A stretch of DNA of 64,000 nucleotides from positions 1,515,211 to 1,579,210 of the forward strand of contig QAOA01003736.1 of NCBI GenBank assembly GCA_003255065.1, in the 5' to 3' direction. Below, in pieces: positions 49,642-62,617 of the stretch. Position 1 is the stretch's first letter. Every line of letters begins with the position of its first letter. A model generated the notes under the pieces. It was not told where the DNA came from and searched no databases. It saw nothing but the letters and a program-made list of their open reading frames with translations. A program made the translations under genes and the position numbers. The DNA is from Cercis canadensis. Lineage: Eukaryota; Streptophyta; Magnoliopsida; Fabales; Fabaceae.

Positions 49642-52600
49642 TTTCTATCAACTTCAACTGTTTAAAACTCTATCTTGGCATTGATTCTTAATTCTTTTAA
49701 AAAAAGGGAAGACTTGACCTTGGAATATAGGAATGTGGAACTGCCCTCCAATGCAAACGATGAAGGTTGGGATTGGCGTGTTTTAGATTTGGTGGATTCA
49801 ATCATTTTCGTACCTAATGTTGGGGCTACGGTAGGATCAGACCCGTCTCCTTGGTTGCTCTTTGTTCTTGCAGATGCATACGGATGTTCAAAAAACATGG
49901 AATACAATTTAGTTGACAATAAATAGACTACCTACGGATTTTGAAGGGGGAAGTGATACTTGTATAACATTTCTACTACACCTATTTTGCACTTGCTGAG
50001 ATGTACAATCAAAATTTGATAGGAAAAAAATTAAGTGATTAAGTGTAGAGTGTTTATTAAATCCTAACTGTTGTAAAACAAATAATATTACAATGTCACG
50101 ACTCATTTAAAAGATGTCTGTTCGAAATCATTTCAATCAAATGTTATTCTATCTTGGAAGAACTGTGGAATGCTAAGTAGCAACAAAGGCAATTGTTAAA
50201 ATATGCTATGGATCATAATTTTGGTGCAATGTATCAAAAAATAAAAAGCTTCAACAATATGCAGCTGGGTATTCGCATCCATTACCTGATGTTTTTTTAC
50301 GTTCATTCTCCTGTTGATTATCAAGTCATCCTAGGAATGCATGATTCTTCCAAGATATATTTTGAGCGGTTGCCTGCCTAACATGTCATGTCACAGTTTT
50401 GCTGGCATTGGCTGTTTTGTTTAGAGTTCGGACGAGAATATTTATCATTTATCCTTGCACTATCACAAACTACATGCTTACTAGTATTTGAATTTAATTA
50501 TATTCACTTACTTTTTTTTATAATACTCAATTTTTTTACATTATCTAACACAATATGCAAAAATTAATTTTCTATACTTTATATTTGAATTAATTTTTTT
50601 TCTCTTTTTGCTGCTGTGACTTGTTCCCCAATTGTGTCAAGAAGGTAGCTCGGCTCCAATGGTCAAAACAATATTTGAGGAGTAAAATAGAAGGCAGTGC
50701 CAATATCAGATAAACTAACATGAATGTTTCCCATATTATCAGGAGTCATACCCACTTCTGTACTTACCATATCATTTCTTCATTCTTTTGACAAGATTGT
50801 CATAGTTCTCACACGAATGTTCTTCTATTTTCAGCATTTTTTTTTTCCTTTCCCATCTTACAATTTTCCTCTATTCTTATCCTTATCGCTTTTATCTGTC
50901 TTTTTCTCCTCTGTTTTCTAGACTAATCATTCTCATTTGCCCTTCCAAACAGATACTTCTTAGCTTACTAATTTGAGGACAAGAAGCAAACTATGTTAGA
51001 TCCCATATCCAAACCAAAACTACATATAACTTAATTGAGCGTTTGATCCGAATGCGGACTTGTACTTTCTAAATTTTAGTACCTTTATTATTATTTTCTG
51101 GAATAATAAGGTACAAAAATGGGAGAAGGATGCCCAAGTTCGAAACTTAAAAAAAAAGATACACAAAAGTGCTACAGACACCAACTAAGCAGGTGCCATA
51201 TATTGTGTGAAATAATTAAAATATGTGATTATTCTCTTTATATATGTAATTATTATATATAAAATTTGTGTGACTATTATATTCGAATATAAACAAAATA
51301 ATTATATAATACTAATAAGTATTTTGATAATTTTATATGATGCATCGTGCACATGCTTAAAAAACAAATGCTTTCATTGTGTCTTTTTATTTTCAATTTC
51401 GAACATGAAATAATTTTCCATACTAAAGTTTAGTAAGCATTTAATTCCAGCCTAAAACAAGGTACCTTATTATACCCACCAAAGAATTCCACCTAACAAG
51501 TTACATCTTACATGTTAGAGGCCCAAAATAAGGGAAAAGTGGACCAAAGCCCCTTTCCCAAATTTGTAGTCCATCTTTGTCCAAGAGAGAAAATTTGTTC
51601 ATTGTCAAAATAATCGCTAATTAACCATGAGTTGTTCGTCCCTTGCAGTTCACTTTACATCAACTTATTCCTTTTAAACCTTCACTCCCCCAACTCAAAC
51701 ATCCCCCACAAAAATAAAAAGATATATTAAATAAAGATGGGATGGTTACTTTTTTTTTCTTTTCTTCATTAAAGATTACACAATAAAGAGTTATAAAATT
51801 TCATTTCACCTGTATCGAATGAGATTTAAACTTAGTATCTTTTTCATAAAATACCAAGTGCTCATCCCCTAAGATTGTATCTTTTTCACATGGCTGTCTT
51901 GCAATTTTTTCTCATATTGTTACAGGGTAATTATTTTGTATTGTACTTATTTAATGAAAATTAACCCAAAGGACAAAAAAAGTTTAATGACAATCCTAAT
52001 GATATTTCTCCCATATTATATAACGCTATTAGTGATAAGAATAATTACAACTTTACAATTAAATTGAACTCTTCAGCATCTCAAGATATAGTATCTATTT
52101 TCAAGAAAGCTTAAATTACAAAAAAAAATGTTCATAGCTAAACTTTCCTTTTCACACTGGAATTTGTGTAAACCGTACCAAGCATTGTACTCTTTAAGAA
52201 ATATTCTTAAAGTGAATTATGCAGAGAAAGAGTCTATATTTTGGAATATTTGAGTGTGTATAAAATTTAATTCTCCCTTTTCTACTTATTATTGGTACAA
52301 CTTATATTCCCCCGAACTGTGTCACCAACCATTTATAAGTCACACATATATATAATAAACAGTAGAATATTTATGGTTCATGCAAAAAAAAAGGTAAGGG
52401 AAGATAAAATCATGTTAAGAAATGTGGGTTCCATACTTCCATGGGCTGATTAGTCAAAGGTCAACTAAGATGGGATAATAAAAGCAGTTTGATTCTCTCT
52501 GTCTCTTTTTTCCTTTAAAAAAAATCCAAATTTTCTTATAGGTCAGAAGAATATAAAGAAATCTAATAAATGATGTTTTACAAGTCGAATGTTTTTCTTG

Positions 52601-53310
52601 GTCCTCTGCTTGGTCCAAAATTTCTCTTAGATATACCCTTAGGATATATTCCTCAGTCCTGCGTATCATACTTGGACAAAATTCTTTTTTCCCTTTCTCA
52701 ACACCAAATCAAGGGCTGAAAACTCAAAGACGAAAAAAAAAAGGAAAAAAAAAAAAAGGGAAAAGACATCAGACAAAGATGCAATCATAGCCATTTATCT
52801 ATACTGCAAACATCATTAGGGACCCTCCATCATTTTATTCTTGACTGCTCCAAAGAATGTTATAAACGTGAATGCTAACCATCATCTGATTAGGATACTT
52901 TCTGGGGCCAAAGATTTCCAAGATGGACCCACATAGTGGTGTGGGTCTCTCTCCTCCGTAGTTCTTATTTGTGAACTACATAATTTGTGTGCGAGTGAAT
53001 ACAATAGAAATAACACAAGCCCAAAGTAGAAAACAACAGAAAGGGGCAAAAATAGTACAACCCATAATTATAACTGTCTACTATATTATTTTTCTGCAGC
53101 AGTAAATTATTTAGTGCTTCTGGTCCAAGTTTCATATATTTTTTTTAATATGATTTAGCATAAATTCTAGTAGTAATTAGAAGGGGTGGTGGTGGTCCAT
53201 CAAGTACACTGCTCAATTGCCTTGCTTATCAAGCAAACTACTAATACCACCCCCGACGCATTTCTCTCTCTTCACTCTTCCCTGTGTCACTCTGTGTGTG
53301 CGAAACATTC

Positions 53311-53353
53311 ATGGCAAAAGCATCATGATCAGCACTCCAGCTCAAAACCCATG
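53311..53353 (+). promoter_or_regulatory. Possible upstream ORFs in the NAC leader
   Basis: ATGGCAAAAGCATCATGA (53311-53328) is a five-codon frame. Its stop overlaps a second ATG at 53325 that opens another frame running to a GTGAGT donor-like site at 53353. A matching acceptor (TTTTCTGTAG) ends at 54615. If this region is the 5' UTR with an intron, these are upstream ORFs that could lower translation of the NAC protein. Transcription here is inferred, not shown. Confidence 0.3.
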
Positions 53354-54748
53354 TGAGTTCCTATCATCCCTTTTTCCCGTATTTCTATCTGGGTGTCTCA
53401 CTCTCTATTTCTCTCTCTCTCTAGAAATTTTTTGGCTTTATTATATCTCTGCCAAATAATCTGTTATGCGAAAATAATGAGACTGTAATTTTGCTTGATG
53501 TCGTCTTTATTACTCAAAGTTCGAAACTTTTTGACACGTATGAAGTGGAATTTGAGTTTTCATATATTATAATTTAATGGGGGGTTTTCCCTTTACCTTT
53601 GAGAGTTAAACTGTAAGTAGTGACAGAAACCCATGTATTATAGAATGGAAAATGATATTTTTTCTAATTAACCATTGATTATGTGTGCTATTTGAGACTT
53701 TTTATTTTTAATTTTTTTTCTTTCTCTTCAAAAGCATAATTTATAGTTAGTAATAGTATTTATCTTATACAAGTTGGGGTTGCTCTGCTTTTGAAAGGGT
53801 GAATTAGTAACAGCTGTGTTGGCCGTTTTCTGCCTTTTGCTTTTGTAGTCAAGGCTCAAACAAAGGTGTAGCCTGTGGGAAGAGAAGGCTTTGAGCTTTA
53901 GAAAAACGAAACCAACCGGATTTCCTTTCTATCCTGTTTCTTTGTTTATCTCTTTCTCTGTCTCTTTCTTTCTTTCTTTCTCTCACATAAACCGCCTACA
54001 TACATGCGCTTCTTAAATTAGGAAAGCTTAAAGGTGCTATGTGTGTTTGAAGCAGCCACCTTTTTCTTTTATTTTATTTTTTTCCCTTCACTTGCTTCAG
54101 TTAAAGTAGAGAGGGAATTCTGGTGTTTTCCATGGTTAAAGCAGGTTTATAGCTCAATCCTACTGTGACAGTTTCCTCTTTTCCTTCTTGTTGTTCTTCT
54201 TTCTCCTCCTCTCTTCTTATCCTTCTCGTTTCCCTTAGGGAATATTTCCTGTTTTGGGCATATATCTCTTCTGGGTTCTGTAGAATTTGCTGATTCCGAT
54301 TCATTTCTATCTGAAAAAGTCACATGCTTATGAAACTCTATTTTCAATCTCTTTTTGTTTATATTCAAGGCTTTTCTCTTTGTTTATTGATTATTTTGAT
54401 GCCTAGTTTCTCAATCGAATCATCAGAAGCTCGAGTTTCTACTTTTTGATAGCTAATACGCTTCTGAAAATGATTAGGCCAAAACCCAGTTCTTATTTTC
54501 ACTTTCAAGTCGGTCAAGTGTTTGTAACATTTACACACCCATCATCCAATTTCCTTTGTTCTTCTTTTTATGAGTATTTGTTTGGATCTCAATAAAAGTC
54601 TTAAATTTTCTGTAGCCTAGAGAGCAAACTCGGACATGCTCGGCTGTGGACTGTTCCATAGAAAAAGAATCCCAATCCAAGAGCTCAAGTTTGAACCAAA
54701 AAAGATTGCATAGCATAGCATCCGCCACACGTCAAAGTTAAAAGTACC

Positions 54749-57700
54749 ATGAATAAGATGAGCAATTTGAGCTCTGTGAGCAGCTCTGATCTCATAGATG
54801 CAAAGCTGGAAGAGCATCAGTTGTGTGGATCCAAGCAGTGCCCCGGTTGCGGACACAAGTTTGAAGGGAAGCCGGTACGGAAAAAAAATCTCATAATATT
54901 CTTGCCTTCAACGAAAAGCCTTTGACAATATGAAGAATATATCATACAAGAAAAGTATATCATATATGCTTGCTGTTTTTAATTAATTTGATGGTGTTTC
55001 TCTTTTCCACCCCAGTTATTACTAGCTAATAATGAAGTTTTAGCTAGCTAGTATTTGTTAAAGGTTTCCCTTTCTCTGATATTCTTCTTCTTTCTCTTCT
55101 TATCTAGCCATATCTCCCTTGCTTTTTGCTTTCGATTTTTATAATTTGAATTTGAATATGGATTCTGCAGGACTGGCTAGGTCTGCCAGCAGGTGTCAAG
55201 TTTGATCCAACTGACCAAGAGCTAATAGAACACCTCGAAGCCAAAGTGGAGGCAAAGAACATGAAATCACATCCTTTGATAGATGAGTTCATCCCTACTA
55301 TTGAAGGAGAAGATGGGATTTGTTATACCCATCCTGAGAAACTTCCAGGTTTGAGATCTTCAAATTGAAATCAAAATCATGTCTCTTCCTCATCACTCTC
55401 ATTCCCTCAGTCTGGAAGGGTGTTCAACTATATCATTTTTTAATGCCCAGTTAGGTTTACTATATGAGTAATGAGTATAAGAAGAAAATTAAATTATAGT
55501 TTATCATATGGGGGTTTCTTCTTCTTCTTTTTTTTTTTTTTCCCTAATAAATGGGTTTTTGTCTTGCAGTTCACCTAAGTCGACCTAACTTTGATTTTGG
55601 CTATATTTGCTTTGCAGGAGTAACGAGAGACGGCTTGAGCCGGCACTTCTTCCATAGACCTTCCAAGGCTTACACAACTGGGACAAGAAAGAGAAGAAAA
55701 ATTCAAAACGAATGTGACTTGCAAGGTGGAGAAACCCGATGGCATAAAACTGGTAAGACCAGGCCTGTCATGGTGAATGGCAAACAAAAAGGGTGCAAGA
55801 AAATTCTAGTCCTCTACACCAATTTTGGGAAGAATCGAAAACCCGAGAAGACCAACTGGGTCATGCACCAATACCATCTTGGGCAGCATGAAGAGGAGAA
55901 AGAAGGAGAGCTCGTGGTGTCAAAGATATTCTATCAGACACAGCCAAGGCAATGCAATTGGTCTGATAGAAGTGCAACCACTGGTGAAGGTAGTGGAGAA
56001 CCTAACAGCAGAAGAGACAGTGGAAGTGGAAGTTGCTCTTCTAAGGAAATAGTTACTCACAGAGATGAGATGTCTGCAGTTGGTGTTCCGCCAATTTCAA
56101 GCTACACAGCCTTGGATATTCATCAACAGCTAAAATCAGATCATTTTAGCTTCATCCCATTCAGAAAAAGCTTCGATGAGGTACATATCAATAGCATCAC
56201 ACATTGGGAGGGAAAGAGACTATATGATTTTATGCATCTTTCCATGAGATCAACATTCTGTCATACTTATAGCCTAACTATTGCTTATTAACCAAAACAC
56301 AATTCACTGGGAAAAACATTTTGTACTAAAAGGTGAAAGGCATGGAAAGTTTTAGGGTTGTTTTTGACATGATACCATTGCTTGCATACACCGCAAGAAA
56401 TTGTATGGACATGGCTTGATCATAAATCAGTGTCACTTAACCACCCACCTAGAAGAAGGTAAATTAATTGGAATCAAGGTACAACTTGATCTCTAGAACC
56501 TACACATAGCATATCTAATGAAATGTGATATAGAAAGATAAAACAAATGAGAAAGAGGGGTTGATAATGGACTAGCTAGCTAGCAATATATAAATATAAT
56601 GGTTGACAATGGCCGTTTTGCAGGTGGGAGTAGGAGAGGCTTCTACAGCAAGAGATCAAATGCAAGCATCATGTGAAGAGGTGCATGAGAGGCAGCGAAC
56701 ACATCATCATGTGGCTCATCAACAACATCAACAGCAACAGCAACATCATCAGCATTCACATCATCAGATTGCAACTACAGCCTTCCATATCAGTAGGCCT
56801 TCACATCCAATCTCTACCATTATCTCTCCACCTCCTCTTCACCACACCTCAATCATCCTCGACGATAGCTCTTACCATCATGTCTCTAGAATAATGCTGC
56901 AAAATGAAAATTTCCAGGTAATCATCTAAACCCATTTTCTTATTTTTCCTCTCATTATTCTTAAGAATTTAGTGTTACCCAAAAAATAAAAAATAAAAAA
57001 ATTTATGTGAAAAGCTTCTTTGTCATAGTGCAATGAATGAGCTATGAACTCAAGCTGAGTCTGCATGGGTATTGTGCATGAGGTAAAGTCATTAACTCGG
57101 GCAGCTTTTGATAAGTGTTTGCCAAATCAAAAGTCATGAAACTGTCACTTCACTTTTTAATTGTTGTTGAAACATGATGATTAAGATGTGAGTTTTGAAT
57201 TTGATTGGTGTCTTTTTGGAAATACACATGCATGGCAGCAACAGCAGCAGCAACATCATAAACTAGGAGCAAGGTCTGCGTCTGGGTTGGAGGAACTCAT
57301 CATGGGTTGCACTTCAACTGATATTAAAGAGGTAACTAAGAACTTTTTGACTCTGAAATATATGAACTTTGTGTGTCATAATGCCGACTAGAGAGAGGAA
57401 GAGAAAAGAGGTCAAGAGTCTTTTCTTTAATTAAAAATCTAAAAAAATATTTTTTATTATTTTTATTTGAATTAAAGACTGGTAGCCTTTTTCATCTTTA
57501 TCTCTTTATCTCTTTTATGTTGTCCTTTTATATGTTCTCTTCATGTTGGCATATCTAGACAATAGAATATCTTTTCTCTCCATGCGATTGGTAAGAGTGA
57601 ATTGCATTGAGAAATTTCAGGAAAAATGTAATTAGGACAGAAAATTCTAACCCAAAGGGAGGAATATAGAATTTATTTTCTACTTTATTTTGAGGCTCTT

Positions 57701-58228
57701 TCTTTTCTATCCCGTCAAATCAAAGTAAGAAAAATAGCAAGAAAATATTTTGAAGACTGAAGCCGTCAACTAAGAAAATTTCCAGCAAAGATCTTCTCTT
57801 TACTTCATTTTTGAAATCTATAGTGGAAAATGAAGAAATTTAGAAAGAAAAAACGTTGTGCCAACACTTTTTTTTCCTCATAAAAAGATTGCTCCTAATA
57901 TTTATGATTATTCTAAATGTTTTTGTTTTTTTCTCTCCTAAGCAATGAAAGGTCAAAAAATGTGATACTGACTTAAAATCTTTTCACATGCTTGCTCTAG
58001 TTAGAAGAAATGACCATTGACAAATTTGACCATGAGGTGGAAAAGGATCCAGCTTCATCTCCTTTATCTTCTCCCTCCTCAACAGAAATCATATTTTCAC
58101 AAACCCTAAACCTAATCATACTTGTAATTGTCTTGCAGGAATCATCCATTACAAATCCGCAAGAAGCTGAGTGGTTGAAGTACTCTTCTTACTGGCCTGA
58201 CCCTGACAACCCGGATCATCATGGGTAG
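54749..58228 (+). CDS. NAC075: NAC domain transcription factor (NAC075 type)
   Basis: This is a nuclear DNA-binding regulator. Relatives of this clade act in vascular and fibre wall development and flowering. Six exons (54749-54874, 55171-55348, 55618-56180, 56624-56917, 57239-57331, 58139-58228) total 1344 nt, or 447 residues. An N-terminal Cys motif ([11 protein letters not shown], about 28-38), shared by this clade, precedes the NAC domain: [20 protein letters not shown] at 44-63, then [41 protein letters not shown] and [10 protein letters not shown]. The C-terminal half has a His/Gln-rich run (about 310-335), a second Gln run at the start of exon 5 and an acidic, aromatic tail ([18 protein letters not shown]). 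The start is the first ATG in the exon, giving MNKMSNL, as in family members. No lesion was seen. Confidence 0.95.
56700..56770 (+). repeat. CAA/CAT/CAG repeat coding for Gln/His run
   Basis: Within NAC exon 4, mixed CAA, CAG, CAC and CAT triplets encode a His/Gln-rich tract. The codon mix argues against recent expansion of a pure repeat. Confidence 0.85.
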
Positions 58229-59994
58229 GAAAAAAAGAAAAAGAAAAATAGAGAATAAAAAAAATCATACAGACAACATCATTGTCATCATCATTAATAC
58301 TTGAAGCCTCCCTCAAGTTTCTTTTCAACAAAAGGCCAAGAAATCATCCATGGTTTTTGCTCTTTCTCTTTCTTTTCCAATGGGGGACTATTCTCAACAG
58401 AACTAACTATGTCCAAAGGAACAAGCTGGAAAGAAAGGGTGAAAGAACAAAAGGAAAAAGAAAGAAAATCAAAGAAAAAGAAAAGGAAACAAGAAAGGCT
58501 GCTCAACCTTCTGACACACAGAAGGAGAACCAAAGACCCAAAGTAAATCCCGTCCTGCATGAAAATCATCACTATTATGATTACAATATATCATCTTTGT
58601 TATTATTCATATTATTTTATTATTTTAAGATGCTTGTATAATTCCTTTTTTTCTTGCTTTTTATTATATACAAGAAATATACCAATGAGTTTGTGAAAAT
58701 TGCAAACCAACTTGTTACTTGTGCTGTGTAGTTGGTCACTTTGTTATAGTAAAACATGAATTGCTCCCATATAATTCCTGTGTATAGAGAAATGAAATAT
58801 CCTAAAGAGTTTGTCAAGTTGGTGCTTCACTTTCCACTTCTTTTCACATTTTTGAAAAACTTGAAGTAATCATCTAGCTTTAGCTTTCTCTTTTAGAATT
58901 GTAATCAGAAACTTTACATGAAACCTAAAGCGGTGCAAGAATTCCAAGGTTAAGTTAGGCTCGTCGCCTTCAATCCAAATTGCTTGCTAGTCACAGAATA
59001 TAGCAGCTGGTTGGTCATTGCCTATTGGAATTTCTCTCATGGTTTATACAAAACCTATCATTAATTAACTGATACAAAAAAAAATTAAAAAAGAGGGTAA
59101 AAGAAAAAGAATATGAAATTGTTATTGAAATAATACATTTTCTTCTCTAAATTTAGCATTTGCATTCCAATCATGTTGTGCTCCGTTAATGACCTTTCAT
59201 GCTTAAACGCGGTGTATATATAATTATATATCAGTTATATATATATACTTTAGAATATTTCTAGCTAGTCAAGAAAAATAAGAATAGCAATATATAGCTT
59301 ATTTAGCATCGGGTGTATTATGATTTTGTTAGCTAAGTGGTATGTTATATTCATCCATTTACATGAGTTTTATATTCTATTTTTCTTCCATTTGTCTATC
59401 AATTCAATTCCTTCAATTTGTATTCCTAGTTTATTAGGTGTAATTCCCTATTCTGTCTTTTACAGTACCGTGTACAGTAATCTCTACTAAATGACAGCTC
59501 CATGGGACCTTTTATTGGTGCCGATGTTTGCCTAATAAAAAGAAATTTTACTTTTAAGAGATGAGTTTCAAGAAAATCTTTTAGTTTTGATGGGTCCCTT
59601 AACTGACGAAAGACTCTAAAATTGTGTTTGAAACTAATAGACGTTATAAATAGTTGTACATGAAAACAATTAACTTTCGAAGATTTTGTGAATTTATACT
59701 TTAATTCTCTCTGAAGGCATTTCATTAATCGCCTGCAGGTTTTGTTTTTCACAGAAAAGGAGGGAACCCAAGTTCAAAATTTCCTATTGAAAATTTGGAG
59801 TCTCCTTGATTTTGATTTTTGAATATAAATACAAGTCACATATTATAGGTGTGTTTTTCTTTTCTTTCTTCTTTTTTTTTTTCCTTTTGGTTTTTGAATT
59901 TGGTAGAGTGTTACTAGGAGACAGCAGTTCTTTATTGCTTTATTCTGTGTTAGATTCGAACTCTTTCTGCAATATTATTAGAGTAAAGATGTGC

Positions 59995-60016
59995 TTATCT
60001 ATCTATCTATCTATCC
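59995..60016 (+). repeat. CTAT tetranucleotide repeat
   Basis: About five ATCT units, followed 13 bases later by GTGAG and GA units. Likely length-variable. Confidence 0.8.
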
Positions 60017-61908
60017 CATATCTGTGAGTGAGTGAGAGAGAGAGAATAACGTGCATGGTATCTTTTTGCTTCATGGGACATGCATGCAATAAAGTTAAAA
60101 TGAAGATGAAGAGGAAGAGGGGGCAACTGCATCGTGATTTCTGAAGAGAATAAAGAGGCCGAACAAGGAATGAGAAGACAAGAATAAACTTTTCAGCTTC
60201 TTTTATTTCTCTTTTCTTTTCAAATATCTCCTAATCAACTCCTACCTTATTGGGAATTAGTATATATATATTAGATAATTATTGAGGAAATTAAGATCAT
60301 CACATTAATTAATTATCTCATTTGAAATGAAACATTAAATTAATATATACAAATGAAACTAGCTAGCTTTTTGGATCTCTTATATAAAAACCAAGTGCTT
60401 AGCGAACCGCGAATCTGAAAACTGTTTGTTAAAGATAGCTGCTCATCAGTCATGAGAGTTTTCGAAAATAAAGAATAATAGGAAGAGAATGGTGGGGTGG
60501 TACAAATGAAACTGGGAAGAGGAAGTGTCTCTTTCCACATGCCATTTAAAATTTAAAGGGAGACCTAAAAAGGTGATATTCAGCTATTTCACTTTATGGA
60601 AGATTTTGGATGCTTTTAAAGAGAAGGGAAGGGAAGAGCATCAGTATCAGGCACTAGTGTAGGGCTTCTGGGTATGTATGCACAGAGATTTGGTCCCATA
60701 AAGGATTTGAAGCAGGAATGGTGGTACTGGTACTAGTTAGTGCAAGAGGAATATAACAACATGGCTATACCCAACTTTTTTGGATTCTTCCACAAGGGCC
60801 CGGTTTTGGGCCTGCTTTCACATTGAAGACCCCACCGCTTTATGGTTTTACCCACTCACTGCTTTCAACCATTGTTTTATCTAAGCTATTTTTAATGATT
60901 TTCACTATTTAAAAGTAATTTACAAGATGCCAAATGCACTTCCTGAGTTTTTAAGTATGGGATATCATTTATTAACCAAAAAAGAATGTGATTTCGTGAT
61001 TTGATTGAGCTGACCAGTCACTATTCACTAACCTAGCCTGTGTTTCCCACTTCCTAGTTTGTAGTTGCAACATTTGTCATTTCAGGTAAAATAGAAAAAA
61101 TTTGGATCTAAGATGGAAAATAACATTGATGTCAAAATGTAATCCATTTGTTTGGTTTGGCCCATTACACTTGTATATGGGTACTAGAGAAGGACTCCAA
61201 TGACAGGCCCAGCTTGTGGCCAACTCTGAAACTTTATTTTAAAATTTCAGTTGGATCTTAGAAAAGCATTCTTCTATTTCCAAGAGGAACAACTTTAACA
61301 AAGAAATAACAACTTATATCTAGTGCAGATCAGCTTATGACTTATACTCTTCGTACAAAATAGAATATGATTCTTTTATTTATTTTTTATTATTTTCTTC
61401 TTGTTCAGAACTTGGTCTTACAAAATAGGTGATATCCTATCCTAATAGAATGTAAAGGCATTCAAATTTAATATTTAATATACAATGTTGAAGTACTAAG
61501 ATGTTCTTTTGGAGATATGGACAGAATCTATATGATCCGTGAACATGTTGACATAATAAAGTGAATGTGAGGCCCTAGTTTTAGAGAAACAATGTGTGCT
61601 TTCCCCCTTGTCCTCGCAAGTTAAATGGTGGTCCCATCACAGTGCGACCATCAGAGGCAGAGGAAGGGTAGGGAAGCTTGACATTTTGGCAAGCAATAGC
61701 ATTCCGTTTCTCCTTGAGAAGAAATATCAGCTACACTTCTCAATAATGCTCTATATGTTGTCCTCCTCCATTTATAGATTTGAAGTGATTAAAGATATAT
61801 GGTCGAAAGGAAATAAAAACAAAAAATTGAACGAAATTCAGAAAAAGCCGAAGAGTTGTAGGAAATATACAGGACAGTACACCACTGCCCACTCGGGCAA
61901 TTAGATAT

Positions 61909-62256
61909 TTAGATCGCTTTCAGCATCGTTTCAATATCCACTTCCATGCAAGGAGATGGACACAAAATTACATAGTAACATGTTCTTCTTGCATAAACAG
62001 GTGGCGGAAGAATATCAACAACTTGATTTCGATTAGTTCCCACTCGGTGGAAGAGGAAATTACGTACACCAAGACCAATAACTAATAAGTTGACAATTAA
62101 AACGGGCAGCATTCCATGTTGTTCGCTGCTCCGGTGTCTGATACGCCATCCGCAGTCCCATCCTAGCATTACCCAGTTTCCTGGCAACGGGGTTTGCATG
62201 GATAGACAGTGGCAACTAGGTTTTGTACCAGTAAAAATAAGTAATCTTCTGGCCAC
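61909..62256 (-). other. Unrecognised minus-strand open frame
   Basis: An open stretch of 115 codons downstream of the PTPMT stop codon, on the same strand. It opens with GTG; the first ATG is about 20 codons in. Its translation has one hydrophobic patch (VLIVNLLVIGLGV) and a Cys/Pro-rich end (CYYVILCPSPCMEV). I recognise no family. It may be part of a PTPMT 3' UTR, an alternative last exon, or chance. Confidence 0.2.
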
Positions 62257-62617
62257 CCCTTGACAGACAATCTGTTGACCTCACATTGAAAGTGAATTTA
62301 GTGACACGGTCATCTTCTCATGGACTAACAACAAACATGTAACAGATATCTTTAAGATACTTGATTGACAAAACAGAATGACTTTAAGAAGAAGAAAACT
62401 GAATTGAGATCTATGTACAAGTAGAACTACAAGTTATTCCTCGTAACCTGTAACACAACCTAGGAGAAATCTTCCTTTCTATCTTTCTTCATATACATCT
62501 TCTCTTCAGGTAACACAATTGTACCGATAGAATGGGACAGTGATCCAACTTCCACTTATTCCTATGACCATCTTCTGACTTCTGTACAGGCCACCAGGTC
62601 GACATGTCAAACTGGCT

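Larger units (their letters stand above)
49117..54748. other. Intergenic, MPPA 3' region and NAC upstream region
   Basis: The left part holds the MPPA 3' UTR. A homopolymer A tract with an N (49608-49641) follows. Overlapping sense and antisense frames at 49662-49926 are not recognisable. From about 53200 onward the composition becomes CT-rich and leader-like for the NAC gene. I see no further gene. Confidence 0.55.
58229..62617. other. Convergent intergenic gap, NAC and PTPMT 3' sides
   Basis: No convincing gene. The purine-rich frame at 58282-58641 overlaps the NAC 3' UTR and a complementary antisense frame. A CTAT microsatellite lies at 59995-60016. One minus-strand frame near the right end (61909-62256) is listed separately. 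Confidence 0.5.

Noticed and set aside
49675..49926. 83-codon plus-strand frame after MPPA
   Set aside because: An 85-codon antisense frame is open over the same bases. Neither is recognisable, and both adjoin the poly-A join.
58282..58641. Lys/Glu-rich 119-codon frame
   Set aside because: Purine-rich NAC 3' UTR; the complementary strand is equally open.
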